From positions 46,120,911-46,184,910 of the forward strand of contig NC_037088.1 in the NCBI RefSeq assembly GCF_002994745.2: DNA of 64,000 nt, read 5' to 3'. Shown one piece after another: positions 27,259 to 39,583 of the stretch; positions within the stretch are counted from its first letter, which is position 1; every line of letters starts with the position of its first letter. The translations under genes and the position numbers were made by a program. The notes under the pieces were generated by a model. The model worked only from the letters and a program-made list of their open reading frames with translations, searched no databases and was not told where the DNA came from. The stretch comes from Rosa chinensis. Lineage: Eukaryota > Streptophyta > Magnoliopsida > Rosales > Rosaceae.

Positions 27259-27590
27259 TTAGTTTCAAGATAAAAAAAAATTTCCTTTCTTAGCCCACAT
27301 TTCCTCTCCTTGACCAACAATTGAAAACCACTAGTCAAAATGGAATCGTTCCATCTACTGTTCTATCCTATATGTTGGTTTCACAACGTACCCTAGCAAT
27401 TGTCTAATTTAGGAGGGCGATCCTGAATACAAAGATCACTTGGTTAACGGAGTCCCCTTTTATAGGCAAAATGAGATTGATTGATTTATAATAGACAAAA
27501 TGGGATCAATAAATTTATAATCACTATTATATAAAGACAATTCTTATAAGCTTGAATTTCTATTTTTTAATGTGAGAACAACATCTCACA

Positions 27591-28013
27591 CAGTGGCGGA
27601 TCCACATATAGCTTGGGGAGGGCTAAAGCCCACCCCAAAATTTTGGAGATTTTTTTCTTTCTTTTCTTTTCTATATATAATGTCATCAAAACGTTATAGT
27701 CTTGATGTTGAAGCTCACCCGAAAATAATTAGGGATTGGTTTCCAGTATTCTCTCCGTCATTTCCATCACTCATCAGCGATTGAGCCCTCGTTTTCTTCG
27801 TCACTCAGGTTTCTCACTCTCGTTTCTACAGCCATTCAGCCACCGCTTGTTCTCTTCCAAATACTCTCGTTTTCCGCCCTCCGTCAACGACAATACAACA
27901 TGATACTTTTTACATTTGTACATGGTTGTACCAATTTTTTTTTTTGCCTTCGCCCAAAAGAAGACACCTTAACATGTAGCCCACCCCATTTTCGAATCCT
28001 AAATTCGCCATTG
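27591..28013. mobile_element. Non-autonomous hAT element (CAGTGGCGG family), 423 bp
   Basis: Termini CAGTGGCGGAT and AATTCGCCATTG, with subterminal inverted motif AGCCCACCCCA at both ends. The 8-bp duplication is ATCTCACA (27583-27590 and 28014-28021). Confidence 0.85.
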
Positions 28014-28217
28014 ATCTCACATAGTTTCTTATACGCTGTACTCTCTCATGCATGACAAATTTTCAAAGCAAATATGTGAACAACTTATATAATTATATTA
28101 GATAACATAAAAATGTTAGTCTTTTGCATGTGGAGAAAGAGTCCTGCACCTCAAATCAAAACCAATTGTCAATGATTTAAATGCCGTTAGAAACTCTATT
28201 GATTGCACGGTCCCCAT

Positions 28218-28495
28218 TGTTCATTGTGGTGTTGTAAACAATGAACACAAAAGCTGCAGCTAGATCAAAAGTATACACAAACTGGCTGAATGACTTCTTG
28301 AGTTTTATTGAAACACAAACTTGGCTTAAATAGCCTTACAACAGTCCTAACTTGTGCATTATCTAAGCAACGTGATAAATACAAATTGAAATAATCAAAC
28401 AACTAATACCCTAGAAACTAGGGATTATTCCAACAGAGAACAACTAATTAAACAAGATTGAGTGAGACCCTTGAATTCAGCCAACAACACCATCA
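28218..28495 (-). repeat. 3' LTR of the minus-strand copia
   Basis: On minus it starts TGATGGTGTTG right after the purine tract AAGGGAGGGA and ends near ..CAATGAACA. The end position is judged from the TG..CA rule only, since no partner LTR is present. Confidence 0.5.
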
Positions 28496-31400
28496 ATCCC
28501 TCCCTTAAACTAATTACTCACAGTAATTTGTTTACACCTGCAATGTCGCAAACTCCCAGCTTTTCTCTGATCTTCTGAAATGTATCCAATTTCAAAGGCT
28601 TAGTCAGCAAGTCTGCCAATTGTTCTTGAGTGCCACAGTACATCAGCTCGATAATACCTTCCTTTGTGAGATCCCTCAGAAAATGAAATCTCACATCAAT
28701 ATGTTTTCTTCTTCCATGCATCACCGGGTTCTTTGAAAGCTTGATCGTAGAACTATTATCACACATCACAGTAGTACGACCCTCTTAAGCATGGCCTAGA
28801 GTCTCCAAAACTCTTCTCATCCAAATAGCTTGACTTGCACACCCCGCAGCAGCCACAAACTCTGCCTCTGTGGTAGAAAGAGTAACTATGGGTTGTTTCT
28901 TTGACAGCCAAGAAACTGCACCTGAACTTAATAAGAAAACATAGCCTAAGGTGCTTTTCCGATCCTCTATGTCACCTGCATAATCACTATCCGTATAGGC
29001 AAGCAACTCATATGTCCCTCCCTTCTTATTCAGAATTCCAAAACTGGTTGTGCCTCTCAAATACCTCAAAATCCTGTTGGCAGCTTGAAGATGCATCTCA
29101 GTAGGTTCGGCCATGAACCTACTGATCAAACTTACACTGAACATTAAATCCGGCCGAGTTGCCGTGAGATACATTAAGCTCCCAACAACTTGCTTATAAT
29201 AAGACTCATCAATTCGTACTCCATACTCATCTTTATGCAACTTGAATCCTAGTATGATCGGACTACCTACTGAACTGCTCCCATCCATGCCAAAACGTTT
29301 CAACACATCCATGGCATACTTCTTTTGACAAATAAATATGCCATCAGACTGCTGCAAAACTTCTATCCCAAGAAAAAATAATCTTATCTTCCCCAGATCC
29401 GTCATATCAAAAACATTCATCATTGAATTCTTAAAACCAACCATCATGTCTTCATCATCACCAGTAAAAATCAAATCATCGACATAAATACTTACAATTA
29501 GTACCTTGCCTTCTACACTTCTTTTGGTGAATAACGTCTACTCATTTGGACACCTCTCGAAACCTTCATCAATGAAATAAGATTCTATACAACTAAATCA
29601 AGCTCGAGGAGCTTGCCCATATAGAGCTTTGTGAAGCTTGTAGACCTTCTCTTCACTGCCATTCTTCACATATCCCTTTGGTTGTTCCACATATACATCC
29701 TCACTAAGCTCACCGTGCAAGAATGCAGACTTGACGTCCAATTGATATATTCTCCAATCTTTTTGAGCTGCAAGTGCCACAATCATCCTCACCGTGTCCA
29801 TCCTTGCTACTAGGGCAAACACCTCGGTGTAGTCTACTCCATGTTGTTGAGAGTATCCCTTCGCTACCAACAGAGCTTTGTACATACCTACCTCTCCTAG
29901 CTCATTCAACTTTGTTTTGTAAATCCATTTGACCCCTATCTTCTTGCATCCAGCTGGTAAGTCGGTGAGTTCCCAAGTCCGATTCTTCTCTATTGAACTG
30001 ATCTCCACGTCCATTGCACTCCTCCATTTTGAGCCTACCACTGCCTCCTCATAACTTGTGGGATCTCCAGCTTGAACTAAAGCCATGTTAACCTCATTTT
30101 CTTCCTCAGATAAGCCTTCCCCTGTGGTGTAGTCTTCCATGTAGCTTGGAATTCTTCTGTCTCTATTACCTCTTGCATTTGAAGTACCAATTTCGGCATC
30201 TTGTTCATTCCTAGTAGCTTGAATAACTTCATCACCACTTCCTACAGCTTTTTCATTTTCTTCACTAATCTCACCTTCAGTACCATCTATTTCTTCTTCT
30301 TCATCCATGTCATTCTCGGTGTCACCCCACTCAAGATCTAATAACACCTGCTCCTCATAATCAAAACTCCAATCCCACTGCCTTTCTTCCTCGAAAACCA
30401 CATCTCTACTAATCACGATTCTTCTCCCAATTGGATCATACAGTCTATAGCCTTTACTCTCCTCGCTGACACCTAAGAGCACACAAGCAAAACTCTTGTC
30501 CTCCAACATAGTACATCTAGCATCTGGTACATGTACGTGTGCTACGCAAGCAAAAACTCTAAAGTGCTCAACCGAAGGCTTCACTCCTGACCATGCTTCT
30601 TCTGGGGTGATATTCTTGACTACCAAGGTAGGACATCGATTCAACCCATACATGGTCCAATTCACTGCTTTGGGCTAGCAATTTTTAGGGATTTTCTTTT
30701 CTGAAAGCATTGAACGTACCATGTTCATTACCGTGAGATTTTTCCTCTCGGCTACTCCATTCTGTTGCAGAGTGTATGCAGTTGTCAGTTGCCTCTTAAT
30801 CCCACTGTGTCTACGAAACTCTTTAAACTCATCGGAGTTGAACTCTCCTCCTCTATCTGTGCGTAGACATTTGATATACATACCAGTCTCCTTTTCTACC
30901 AACTTCTTAAAGCATTTAAACGAATTTAAAGCTTTTGACTTTTCTTCAAGGAAGTAAACCCATGCTTTTCTACTAAAGTCATCGATAAAGCATAATGAGT
31001 ACCTCTTTTTGCTGTTTGAAATAGGATTCACCGGCCCACAAATATCAGCATGAACAAGTTGTAGCTTTTCCGTAGCTCTCCACGACTCTTCTTTGGAATG
31101 TCGGCCCATAAATATCAACATGAACAAGTTGTAGCTTTTCCGTAGCTCTCTACGCACTCTTCTTTGGAATGTTATCTTGGTGTTGTTTCCCAACCAGACA
31201 ATCTGTGCACATCACTGTGGTTGGTGCAAGCTGAGGCAATCCACGCACCATATTCTTTGTCTGAAGTGTCTTCAAACCTCTATAACTCAAATGGCCATAT
31301 TGACAATGCCACATATGAGTGACATCTTGTGAGCTCGTGTAGAAATAGGCAGGATTTTGCTCTTGTATATTCGCCAACAGCACGAACATCTTATTAGCAG

Positions 31401-32027
31401 ACATGCTAGTTTGGATAATTAAGCCCCTCTCTAGATGATAGATTTTAGCCATTCCTGCATGAATTAGGATCGCAAGACCCATCTCTTGCAACTGTCTGAT
31501 ACTTAACAAATTTTTCTTTAACTCTGGCACATAAAATACCTCAGTAATAATATGACTTACACAGTTCAAATGCAGCCGAACATTCCCTTTGCCTTGTACT
31601 GCCATTCTGGTATTGTTTCCGAGTTTAAAATTCTGCCTGAACCCCTCATCCAAATTGCAAAACATCGTTGCATCTCCACTCATATGATTCGAACATCTCG
31701 AATCCAAGAACCAAACATCTTCACGCTTTGCCTTATTCATCTCCTTATATGCCATCAACAACATCTCTTCATGTTCATCCAATTCGGCATAGTTAGCCTC
31801 CCAAGTCGGACACTCATATTGGAAGTGACCGAGCTTATGACTCCGATAACATTCTACTATGGCTTTGTTGAAGACCTGTCACCCTCTACCTCTTCCTCTT
31901 CCTCTAAAAATGCTTCTGCCATGCCCTCTTTCACCTCTGCCTCTTCCTCCTTCCAAAGTAACCTTCAGTGCTTGCTCATCTCCACCACCTTTACGAAACT
32001 TCTACTCATGAACCAGTAAGGAACTCT
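28218..32027 (-). mobile_element. Decayed Ty1/copia retrotransposon lacking its 5' end
   Basis: Minus-strand order: gag zinc knuckle (CYRSHKLGHFQYEC, about 31860-31820), protease with the catalytic triplet changed (DSR where DSG is expected, about 31705), GAG-pre-integrase (near 31300), integrase core (FIDDFSRKAW, RTDRGGEF, about 31000-30830), reverse transcriptase (about 30020-29600, YVDDL near 29480), and RNase H (about 29000-28530). Stops or frameshifts separate the frames at about 31170, 30670, 29595, 29475 and 28780, so no polyprotein can be made. A 3' LTR of about 278 bp (28218-28495) follows a purine tract. The element ends abruptly against a LINE relic at 32027; the 5' LTR is absent. 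Confidence 0.85.
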
Positions 32028-32690
32028 GCAACATGAACAAGAATCTTACCAGTTGTATCAAACAGTTTCTGATCAATCTTCAGAAAATTTCCAACAATGG
32101 ATGCTACATTTATAATTGTGTTTTTAACCTCCAGAGTCGGGGGGATGTTACCGGTCTTCACCCAAAAGAAGATTGATTCCATTGGGACAAATTTGGTGTA
32201 GCCAGTTCATCATATTCTTGGAAGACCACCAGATCTCGGCTAAAATACCATGGTTCTCCTCGAAGAGCCTTGTTCATGTCCTTCCTCCGATCAAAAGAGA
32301 AAACGAACCTGTTTTGTGTTTGATCATGGATCTTAAAGCCAGCATCCAGGACCCACACATGCCAGAACTGACGTTGCAGATCCATGCAATTAAACGGCTT
32401 GGTCGTCAACATTTGCACGCTTAGAGGTTGCCCTGGGAATTCTTTCTAGTTTCAGGACCGTCCATGTGAGAGATGTCGACAACATCTTCTCCAGCAAGGA
32501 CAAGCGAGGCTGTAAAACTTGTAGTGACATCTTCAATGGAAGGCATGATTGATTTGGAGGGGGCGAGAATGAACTCGACAGTATGCCATTTTGTAGTTTT
32601 GGGGTTTGGAGAGCGGCAGAGAGCGCTTAAGGGTTTTCTTATTCTTCTGTTCAAAATACTATGTAGTGATTGTGATTGTGGATGATCATT
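32028..32690 (-). pseudogene. LINE ORF1/gag-like (DUF4283-type) relic, N-terminal part
   Basis: Minus-strand frames at 32654-32421 and 32418-32158 encode a DUF4283 domain (FVFSFDRRKDMNKALRGEPW, then RDLVVFQEYD). A third piece (32149-32028) overlaps the family member at 20787-20908. Frameshifts separate the pieces. It abuts the copia at 32027. Confidence 0.65.
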
Positions 32691-32748
32691 AAAAGTTATG
32701 GTTATTCTAAAAAAGAAAAAAAATTATGATGATTAGAGGATAAAGAAA

Positions 32749-33546
32749 GGATTAATTACTGCTTACTCCCTATACTTATAGGGTTTCATCGTTTCAGTCC
32801 TTGACCTTCGAATTTCACCTAAAAACTCTTCGAACTCTCAATTTTCTCCCAATTGATCCCTGCCGTCAAGCGCCGTCCAAATTGTCCTTTAAATTGCTGA
32901 CGTGACTTTTTTTACATGCCGAAATGTCTATTATACCCTTATTTTTTTTAAAATTTATTTATTTTCTTTTTTCTCTCACTTTTTTTTTTTTTCCCCTTTT
33001 CTTTCTAGTTTCTACCTCTTCTTCTTCCAGCTCTCTCTCCTCCTTCTGTTCATCTCCTCATCAAAATGGTTCCAATCTACAGACCTTCAAGATTTGCAAG
33101 CTCTTTTTTTTTACCACATTTGGCAACACCCACAAGCCCTTTTAATGATTTCTGCAGGCTTAGTTCCCCCACTCTTTAGCCTCCTGCTACTCATTGCCTT
33201 CACCGTCACTTTGAGTTGCTGAGCCACCGTCCGGCACAGTCAGAATGTCGCAAGTCGGATTCCCAACCTGGCAATACTCCACACCAGTTTCCCATCTGAC
33301 CCGGCCTTGGAGTCAGCATCATCAAACTCATCATCTTCATCAGATTCAGCAGCTAAGCTACACTGCTGAAACTCATCATCATCGCTAGACACACTCTTTC
33401 TATTACCAGCAATTTAACGGACAATTTGGATGGCGCTTGACAACAGGGATCAATTGAGAGTTCAAGGAGTTTTTAGGTGAAATTCGAAGGTCAGAGACTG
33501 AAACGATGAAATCCTATAAGTATAGGGAGTAAGCAGTAATTAATCC
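32749..33546. mobile_element. MULE TIR element with possible captured fragment, 798 bp
   Basis: Long (about 150 bp) inverted termini beginning GGATTAATTACTGCTTACTC, with 9-bp duplication ATAAAGAAA (32740-32748 and 33547-33555). Same family as 60887-62714. On minus, about 33410-33290 reads as an acidic peptide (SSDDDEF, then AESDEDDEFDDADS) unlike the AT-rich termini, so it may be a captured host exon. Confidence 0.85.
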
Positions 33547-33555
33547 ATAAAGAAA

Positions 33556-34545
33556 AGTGTATATACATTATATGCTACGATATAATTATGAGAAATTTTA
33601 TTCACACAATGCTAAATGATAGATACACATCTCTTACTTAATACACAACCTATTAACTTTTTTATTTTAATATTTTACTAGAAACACAACTTAAAACTTC
33701 CTAAACTATCCTCATTCACAATACACAATATCTTTTCATGTTTCCCTTTTTTTTTTTTGGTGAAATAAATTGAGATAAATATCTGGTAAGAGACTACCAT
33801 TTTTTTTCTTATACATGAGAAACTATCTATTGCATTGATGCAGTTGAAAAAAAAAAAACGAGAACCAAAGAATGACATTTACACTAGAAGACTCAGTATC
33901 AATTCTTCAATGACTCAATGTGAGAGTTTCGGTAAATCACATGGTCATCACTAAAGTTAATACAACGGCACCCAAAGAATGTTTTAATTGGTTTTCACTT
34001 GTTGGATTGAATATACTCAGATGCCAATGGGGAATTTCTTGTCATTGAGGACTTGACCAGGACAATATTCAGATGCCAATTGTTGAGATTTATGAACTAC
34101 TGATGATGAAATTAGAGCGAAACAAAACAATACATCACAAGAGTTCTTGAGGAATTTTTCAATGGTTTTCACTTGCTCTTGTTTGTCCATATCATTTGGA
34201 CAGTTAATACATTTTTGAAACAAGATTGATAAGAAGGTTCGATCCCATGCATGCTAAATTATTGAGAATCAAATTCATGATATCTATCTGCGATAGACCT
34301 GGAAACAAACAAAAAAACTGCATATGTTTCTTAATTCCAACTATGTTTCTTTATTGTTAATATAAATATCTCTTTTGGTAATTTAACTTACCCATAAAAT
34401 GTGATGTTGGGTGTGTGAAAAAATGAATGTGTATTTAGCATTTAGAGGTGTGCGAATAAAATCTCTATAATTATCCAAGGTCCAAGAAAAGTAAATATCT
34501 TTTTTTTCGTCGATCATTCCAACTTTATTAATATAACCTTTAGTG
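33556..34545. other. Spacer
   Basis: AT-rich DNA with no recognised gene or repeat. Confidence 0.4.
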
Positions 34546-36115
34546 TTTTTTTTTTTTTGAAATAATGGTAATTCCATTGATAATAGCGCATGCCAAGAAG
34601 GCCATTACATACCCACCCGCTGACACATAACAATGGCCAGAACAAGGTTTCGTGGGGAGCCACAGTGGTACATAGGATAGATAAATTATGTTTGAACTTA
34701 TCGCTCACATAAAAGCGAGCCTATAAGCTATGAAAAACATAGCAAATAGACAAGCCAAAACTACACTCGTTAGACTCCTAATACAAGGAAACTTATTGTA
34801 ATTAGACAAAAGCTAAAAACATAGGTTTGGGCCAAGAGCCTAAACCCTAGCCCAAATTTAGAACCTAATGGACTAGGGTAGGACCCCAGCCCAACAACTC
34901 GAAGCCTAATAAGGTAATCACCCAGGAGATCCCTTCAGGCCTATCATTTGGTTCAGTCCAATCCAAACCATACGCTCCTATCCCCTTCGTTGTACGTCAC
35001 ATTCCGACCGAGTTCAGGCTGACCCAAGCCATTTGACCTGTCTAGTCGCGATCCCCACCGCCACGACATCTCTCCGGGCGATTCAACCATCTTTAGCCAC
35101 GCCGCCGACCTGCGTCATCACGGAACAAAAACCATCCTCGATCCGGGTCCTTACAGCCCCACGCACAGCCACCGATCGAAACCCATGGCACCGTCGGTCC
35201 AAAAAACTCTTCATGGAGATCAATTTTCAGTTTGTAACGCCACGACCACCTCTTCACCACCAGCGCAGCTAAACCTTATGATGAAACCCGAGAAAAACTC
35301 CTTCGACAAAGTCCTATGGGAAGTAGAGATTGATCTCCCGTCCGCAGCAAAAATCCCAAGACGATGGTGAGGCCGGAGGCTAGCCAGGAAGTCAGGGCAC
35401 CGCCGGTAGACCTGTAAATGGGTCGGATTTTGATCCGGACCCGATCCAGATCCGTGGCTATTGGACGGGTTTGGATCGAACATTTTGATCTGTTGATCCG
35501 TTAATGACCCGAATCCGTTAACCCATTTATTTAACGGATCAAATACGGGTTTAGGTCGATCCGATCCGTTAATGATCCAACCCGTTTTCGTAATAATAAA
35601 ATATTATTTTTATTAATATATTATTTTAAAAAATATATAAAATATAAAATATTGCAAATTTTTAATACAATGTTTTTGTAGGAATCTAAGCATAAACGGC
35701 ATTATCAAAAAAAGATGTCTAAAAATGGACATCTCCCAAGATTCAAGATACATTATCAACAAAACATGTCAAGAATGCCAAGATTCCAAGAAGCTTTATC
35801 ATTTATCAATAAAGGTTTGCATGTTTAGTTGACCAAAAGGGTAAGAACGGTGTAGAACAATAGAAATTCAAAAATATTTTAAATTATAAACGGATCGGAT
35901 TAGCGGATCGGGTATCCGTTAATCCAGCGGATACGGGTTTGGATCAAGCTATCAATGATCCGCCAGGTTAACGGAGCGGGTTTGGATCAAGTTTTTTCTT
36001 TTAGTAAACGGATTTGGATTTAGGTCGATCCGATCCAAACCCGGTCCATTTACAGGTCTAACCGCCGGATGAGAACAAGTTTGCAGAAACGGAGTCCCCA
36101 GTCTTATTTCTCTGG
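34546..36115 (-). mobile_element. Probable LINE 3' region, split by a hAT element
   Basis: Poly(T) at 34546-34558 marks the tail of a minus-strand non-LTR element. GC-richer DNA follows to 35398 and again from 36069 to about 36115 after the hAT insertion. No RNase H or RT reading was found and no target duplication, so class and right border are uncertain. Confidence 0.45.
35407..36060. mobile_element. hAT element (TAGACCTG family), 654-bp copy
   Basis: Termini TAGACCTGTAAATGG and CCATTTACAGGTCTA, with 8-bp duplication ACCGCCGG (35399-35406 and 36061-36068). Both ends align with the 1393-bp copy at 24954; the central 0.7 kb is deleted. Confidence 0.9.
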
Positions 36116-36147
36116 GTGAGAGAAAATTCTGATATTGATTTATTGTT

Positions 36148-36215
36148 GAAATATAGCTTACGTTTTTTAGTGTAGAACATCTTTTGAGCACTTTTAACAA
36201 CGTAAGCTATATTTC
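36148..36215. repeat. 17-bp perfect inverted repeat
   Basis: GAAATATAGCTTACGTT (36148-36164) and its exact complement (36199-36215) with a 34-nt spacer form a stable hairpin. Role unknown. Confidence 0.7.
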
Positions 36216-36879
36216 GAGTTAAAAGATAACTAAAAAATTTAAATATAGTTATAGGTCTAATAATTTTTCTCCAGCAATACTAGTTATTTCAAATATTTTA
36301 TCATTAATTTCAAGCATTGAGATTAAAACACTTAAAATTTATTCTTTTAATCATAGTCAATAGCCACTGATATTAAATCAAAGGGTGAATTACAAAATTC
36401 TTAGTCACCTGGTAACCGTGTGAATACTATATAGAAATTTAGATACTTATGTATGCATGTAGATAAGAAAATTGCAAGTACCAAAGGCATGTTTGGTTGT
36501 AGATCATATTTTTGAAGCGAATTATGAAGAAATATTACTTTAATGTCTTGTACTCTACCCCTAGCAACACTTGAACACATTTTCCATCCTCTGATTCCCA
36601 TATGAGGAAATCATTTTCATATAATCTAATTTTGGGCCAAACTAACTAGAAGACCCCTTGGCGTCTGATTCGGCAAAGTTGTTAAGCAATCATAAGCACA
36701 TAACACTTTACAAATATCTGCTGACACACTTTAGAATTTAGTTCTTTCACTCTCACTCACGAACAAAAATCATACACAAACGTAGCAACTGTACCATGCG
36801 AATAAAACAACACGTGGAGTCTGGATTTGGAAAAGGTGTGAAGAAATTATAATAGTTTACACTTGTCTCGTGAACACAC

Positions 36880-38590
36880 CATATACTAAGAAATCACACG
36901 CACAATGTTAGCATTGAAGCCACCCTCAAGTGCAAGAGATACAAGTTATAGAATAGGAAATTAAGTAAGGATGTCGAACCCACGAGGATTGGTAAATCCT
37001 TTCCTAGCTAGGGAAAAACTAAGGAAAAACTAGAAGAATATGCAAATGTACAATCACAAACAAAGGCTCACAAGTGAACCAAAGTTCATGGTGAGTATGT
37101 GCAAGATGGTGTGTAGAGATTTGATTTTGATTTTGAGATTGGTTTCTATTCAAATTGAAACAATTAAAGCAAGTAATATAAACTAAGCTAAACTAAGCAA
37201 GTTGTTATCAAATGGATGGGAGTTAGGGCATTGGGTTCCACCTTTTGCCTTCCTTGCAAGCATTAAAGCAATTGAATATGAATGATGCAAAACTAATTGT
37301 CCAACTACCCTCTTAGCATCCGGATAAGACTACTAAGGTTTAAACCCCTTTCATTTTATTAACTCTAACTGGATAAGTCTAGAGCTAACTACCTAGAGAC
37401 AAATTCAATTACCGGATAGGTCTCAATCATTTGCCCCTAAATGCATAAAGCTTAGAGTTTAGGTAACTAAGCAAGCAAACCAATCCTATCTCTAGGTGAT
37501 TTTAGCTCACTACCCTCACATGCACACATGGTGTGCTTTCATGCTCCCTTTTGCCCTAAAGGTAATTAATCTCTAGGAAAAACTTCATGTCATGGCAAAC
37601 ACATAACTCAAATTGATTAGGTCTAAGTAATGCATTCAACTATTGACTTAGCATATGAGAATGACAACATGAATTTGCATCAATTTATAAACAAAAGCAT
37701 CAATCCAAGCAAGTTTGGCTAGGGCTTTCAACCCTAGCCCCAACTAGTTCACTACTCACACATAGCTAGATACACAAGCTTCAACATTCTATTAAACATC
37801 AAATACATAAAGAGATAGGGAGTAAAGGTGACTATTGATGATGCCAGAAGAGGTGGTGGAGATGGGTCGCCAAGAACATGATGTGGTGGTAGTCACCTCC
37901 TTCTCCTTGCTCCAAACTTTTGATATTGGTAAGAAAAGTGAAATTTGGAATCTCTAAGGTGAGTTGTGGTGTTGAATGGTGGAGAAAATGGAGGTTGTAG
38001 TGGTGGAAATGGAGGTTTTAGAGGTGGAGATGGTGGTTTTAGTGGTGGAAATGGTGGTGTCTTCTCTAGAGAGAAAATGGATCTTGGATAGGATGAAGAT
38101 GATTGAATTGAGTCAAAAATGCTGAATAATTGGTCTTTGGCATCTCTTTGATCAACTATGTATGTCCTCTTTGGTCCCAAAGTGTGCAAGAGATGCTTTT
38201 ACACCATTGTCCCCCAAATGGTCCCAAATTAGCAAGGTGACAAAAAGACAAGGTGTAGGGAGATATTTGAATTTCAAGTGATAGGATATTCTCACAACCA
38301 TGGTCCTCCTTTGTTGGAGAAAACACCCTCCATGAGTGGCGGCTCGTCGGAAAAGTTTGAGGGAAAAGTCGCCGGAAAAATCGTCAGAAAAGTCGATTTG
38401 CAATTTTCTTCCAATCTCCGTGTCTTCTTCCCCTAACTTCAAATCTCCGCATTTCAAGCCTCAAATAGTCATTTTATTCTCAATGCAAGGTTTCCTACAA
38501 ATAAAAGGAAATGGATTAAAAAGGGTAAAATATCATGGAAGACAAATCAATTTTCATAATTATGGGGCACAATTGCATAAGTAATTTGTG
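36880..38590. repeat. Unclassified repeat-like region
   Basis: Contains 'gtcgaacccacgaggattgg' type sequence (about 36975) reminiscent of dispersed plant repeats. A proline-repeat frame (37893-38189, minus) is encoded by a local GGTGGAGATGG-like repeat (37960-38060). No domain, termini or target duplication found. 36216-36880 before it holds nothing recognisable. Confidence 0.3.
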
Positions 38591-39583
38591 ACTCAACAAC
38601 ACACATAAACTAATTTTGTTACACGAAATTTAGGGAAGCAAATATACCATCTTTATGGCGTGAAATTTAAAGAAACGAATATACCAAATTTGCGGCGCCA
38701 ATTACTAAATGAAACAAAATGGCTGGATTCAGTTCAGACATTCAAGATAAGAAAACCGCACGTACATATATCAACTTTGCGCCGCAAAGTTGTCAGTCTA
38801 GCTTGTTGTATTCCACTTACAACTGAAAATTTTACAAGCTTTCGAGCACACACTTATCCAAGAAAGAAATTCAACACAGAGACATATCATCTTTGCGGTG
38901 CAAAATTAAAATAATACAAAAACATCAACATATATAATTAGACTCATCAACCTAGTTTGCCCAAAAACATAAAAGTACCTCTTCCTTTTCTTCATCTTAG
39001 CAACTTTTACAAGTCTTTGTTTTTTTTTTTTTCCTTCTTAATATTGCTCTATATGATAAAAGGAAAAACAGAAGAAAATAAATCGAGATCTGAAAGGAAA
39101 CATGTAAAGCCAAGCAAATAGAAGCGTAAGCACAAGTTTCCCGTGAGGTCGTGCAAAAAGAAACAGAAGACAGCTTCTAATCCCATCTAAAATCCGGAAG
39201 ACACCACCTGATTCACAGAGCTCAATCTCATAAAGAAGAAGATACAAACAAAACCCGAAAAGCTTCTTTAATCCCCCGAAACCGTCACCACTTTCCATGA
39301 CAATCCCAAACCGAATGCAGAAACCTCCCGCTTCATCAGCAATCTCAGCTCCTTTCTACACCAACCTCCACCTTTCATCACTCCCTCACTCCAATTTAAT
39401 GCCTTCAAGTCTTCCACTTCAAACCTATCTCACTTCAATCTCAAACCCATTAACACAACCCAACTTTCCTCTGCACATGTCCTTCTCCAACCTCCAACGC
39501 CACTGATTCATCAAACCACCCACAACCCAGTTCTTCAAATCCCCCACCAACCAAAACCCAGTTCTCAGAATCTTGTTTCAGCC

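Noticed and set aside
37893..38189. Proline-repeat minus-strand frame
   Set aside because: Encoded by a simple GGTGGA-type repeat; no domain or gene context.
39297..39506. Plus-strand frame upstream of the RING gene as an extra exon
   Set aside because: Ser/Pro/Leu-rich with no likeness to the family N-terminus, and the main frame already has a suitable first ATG.
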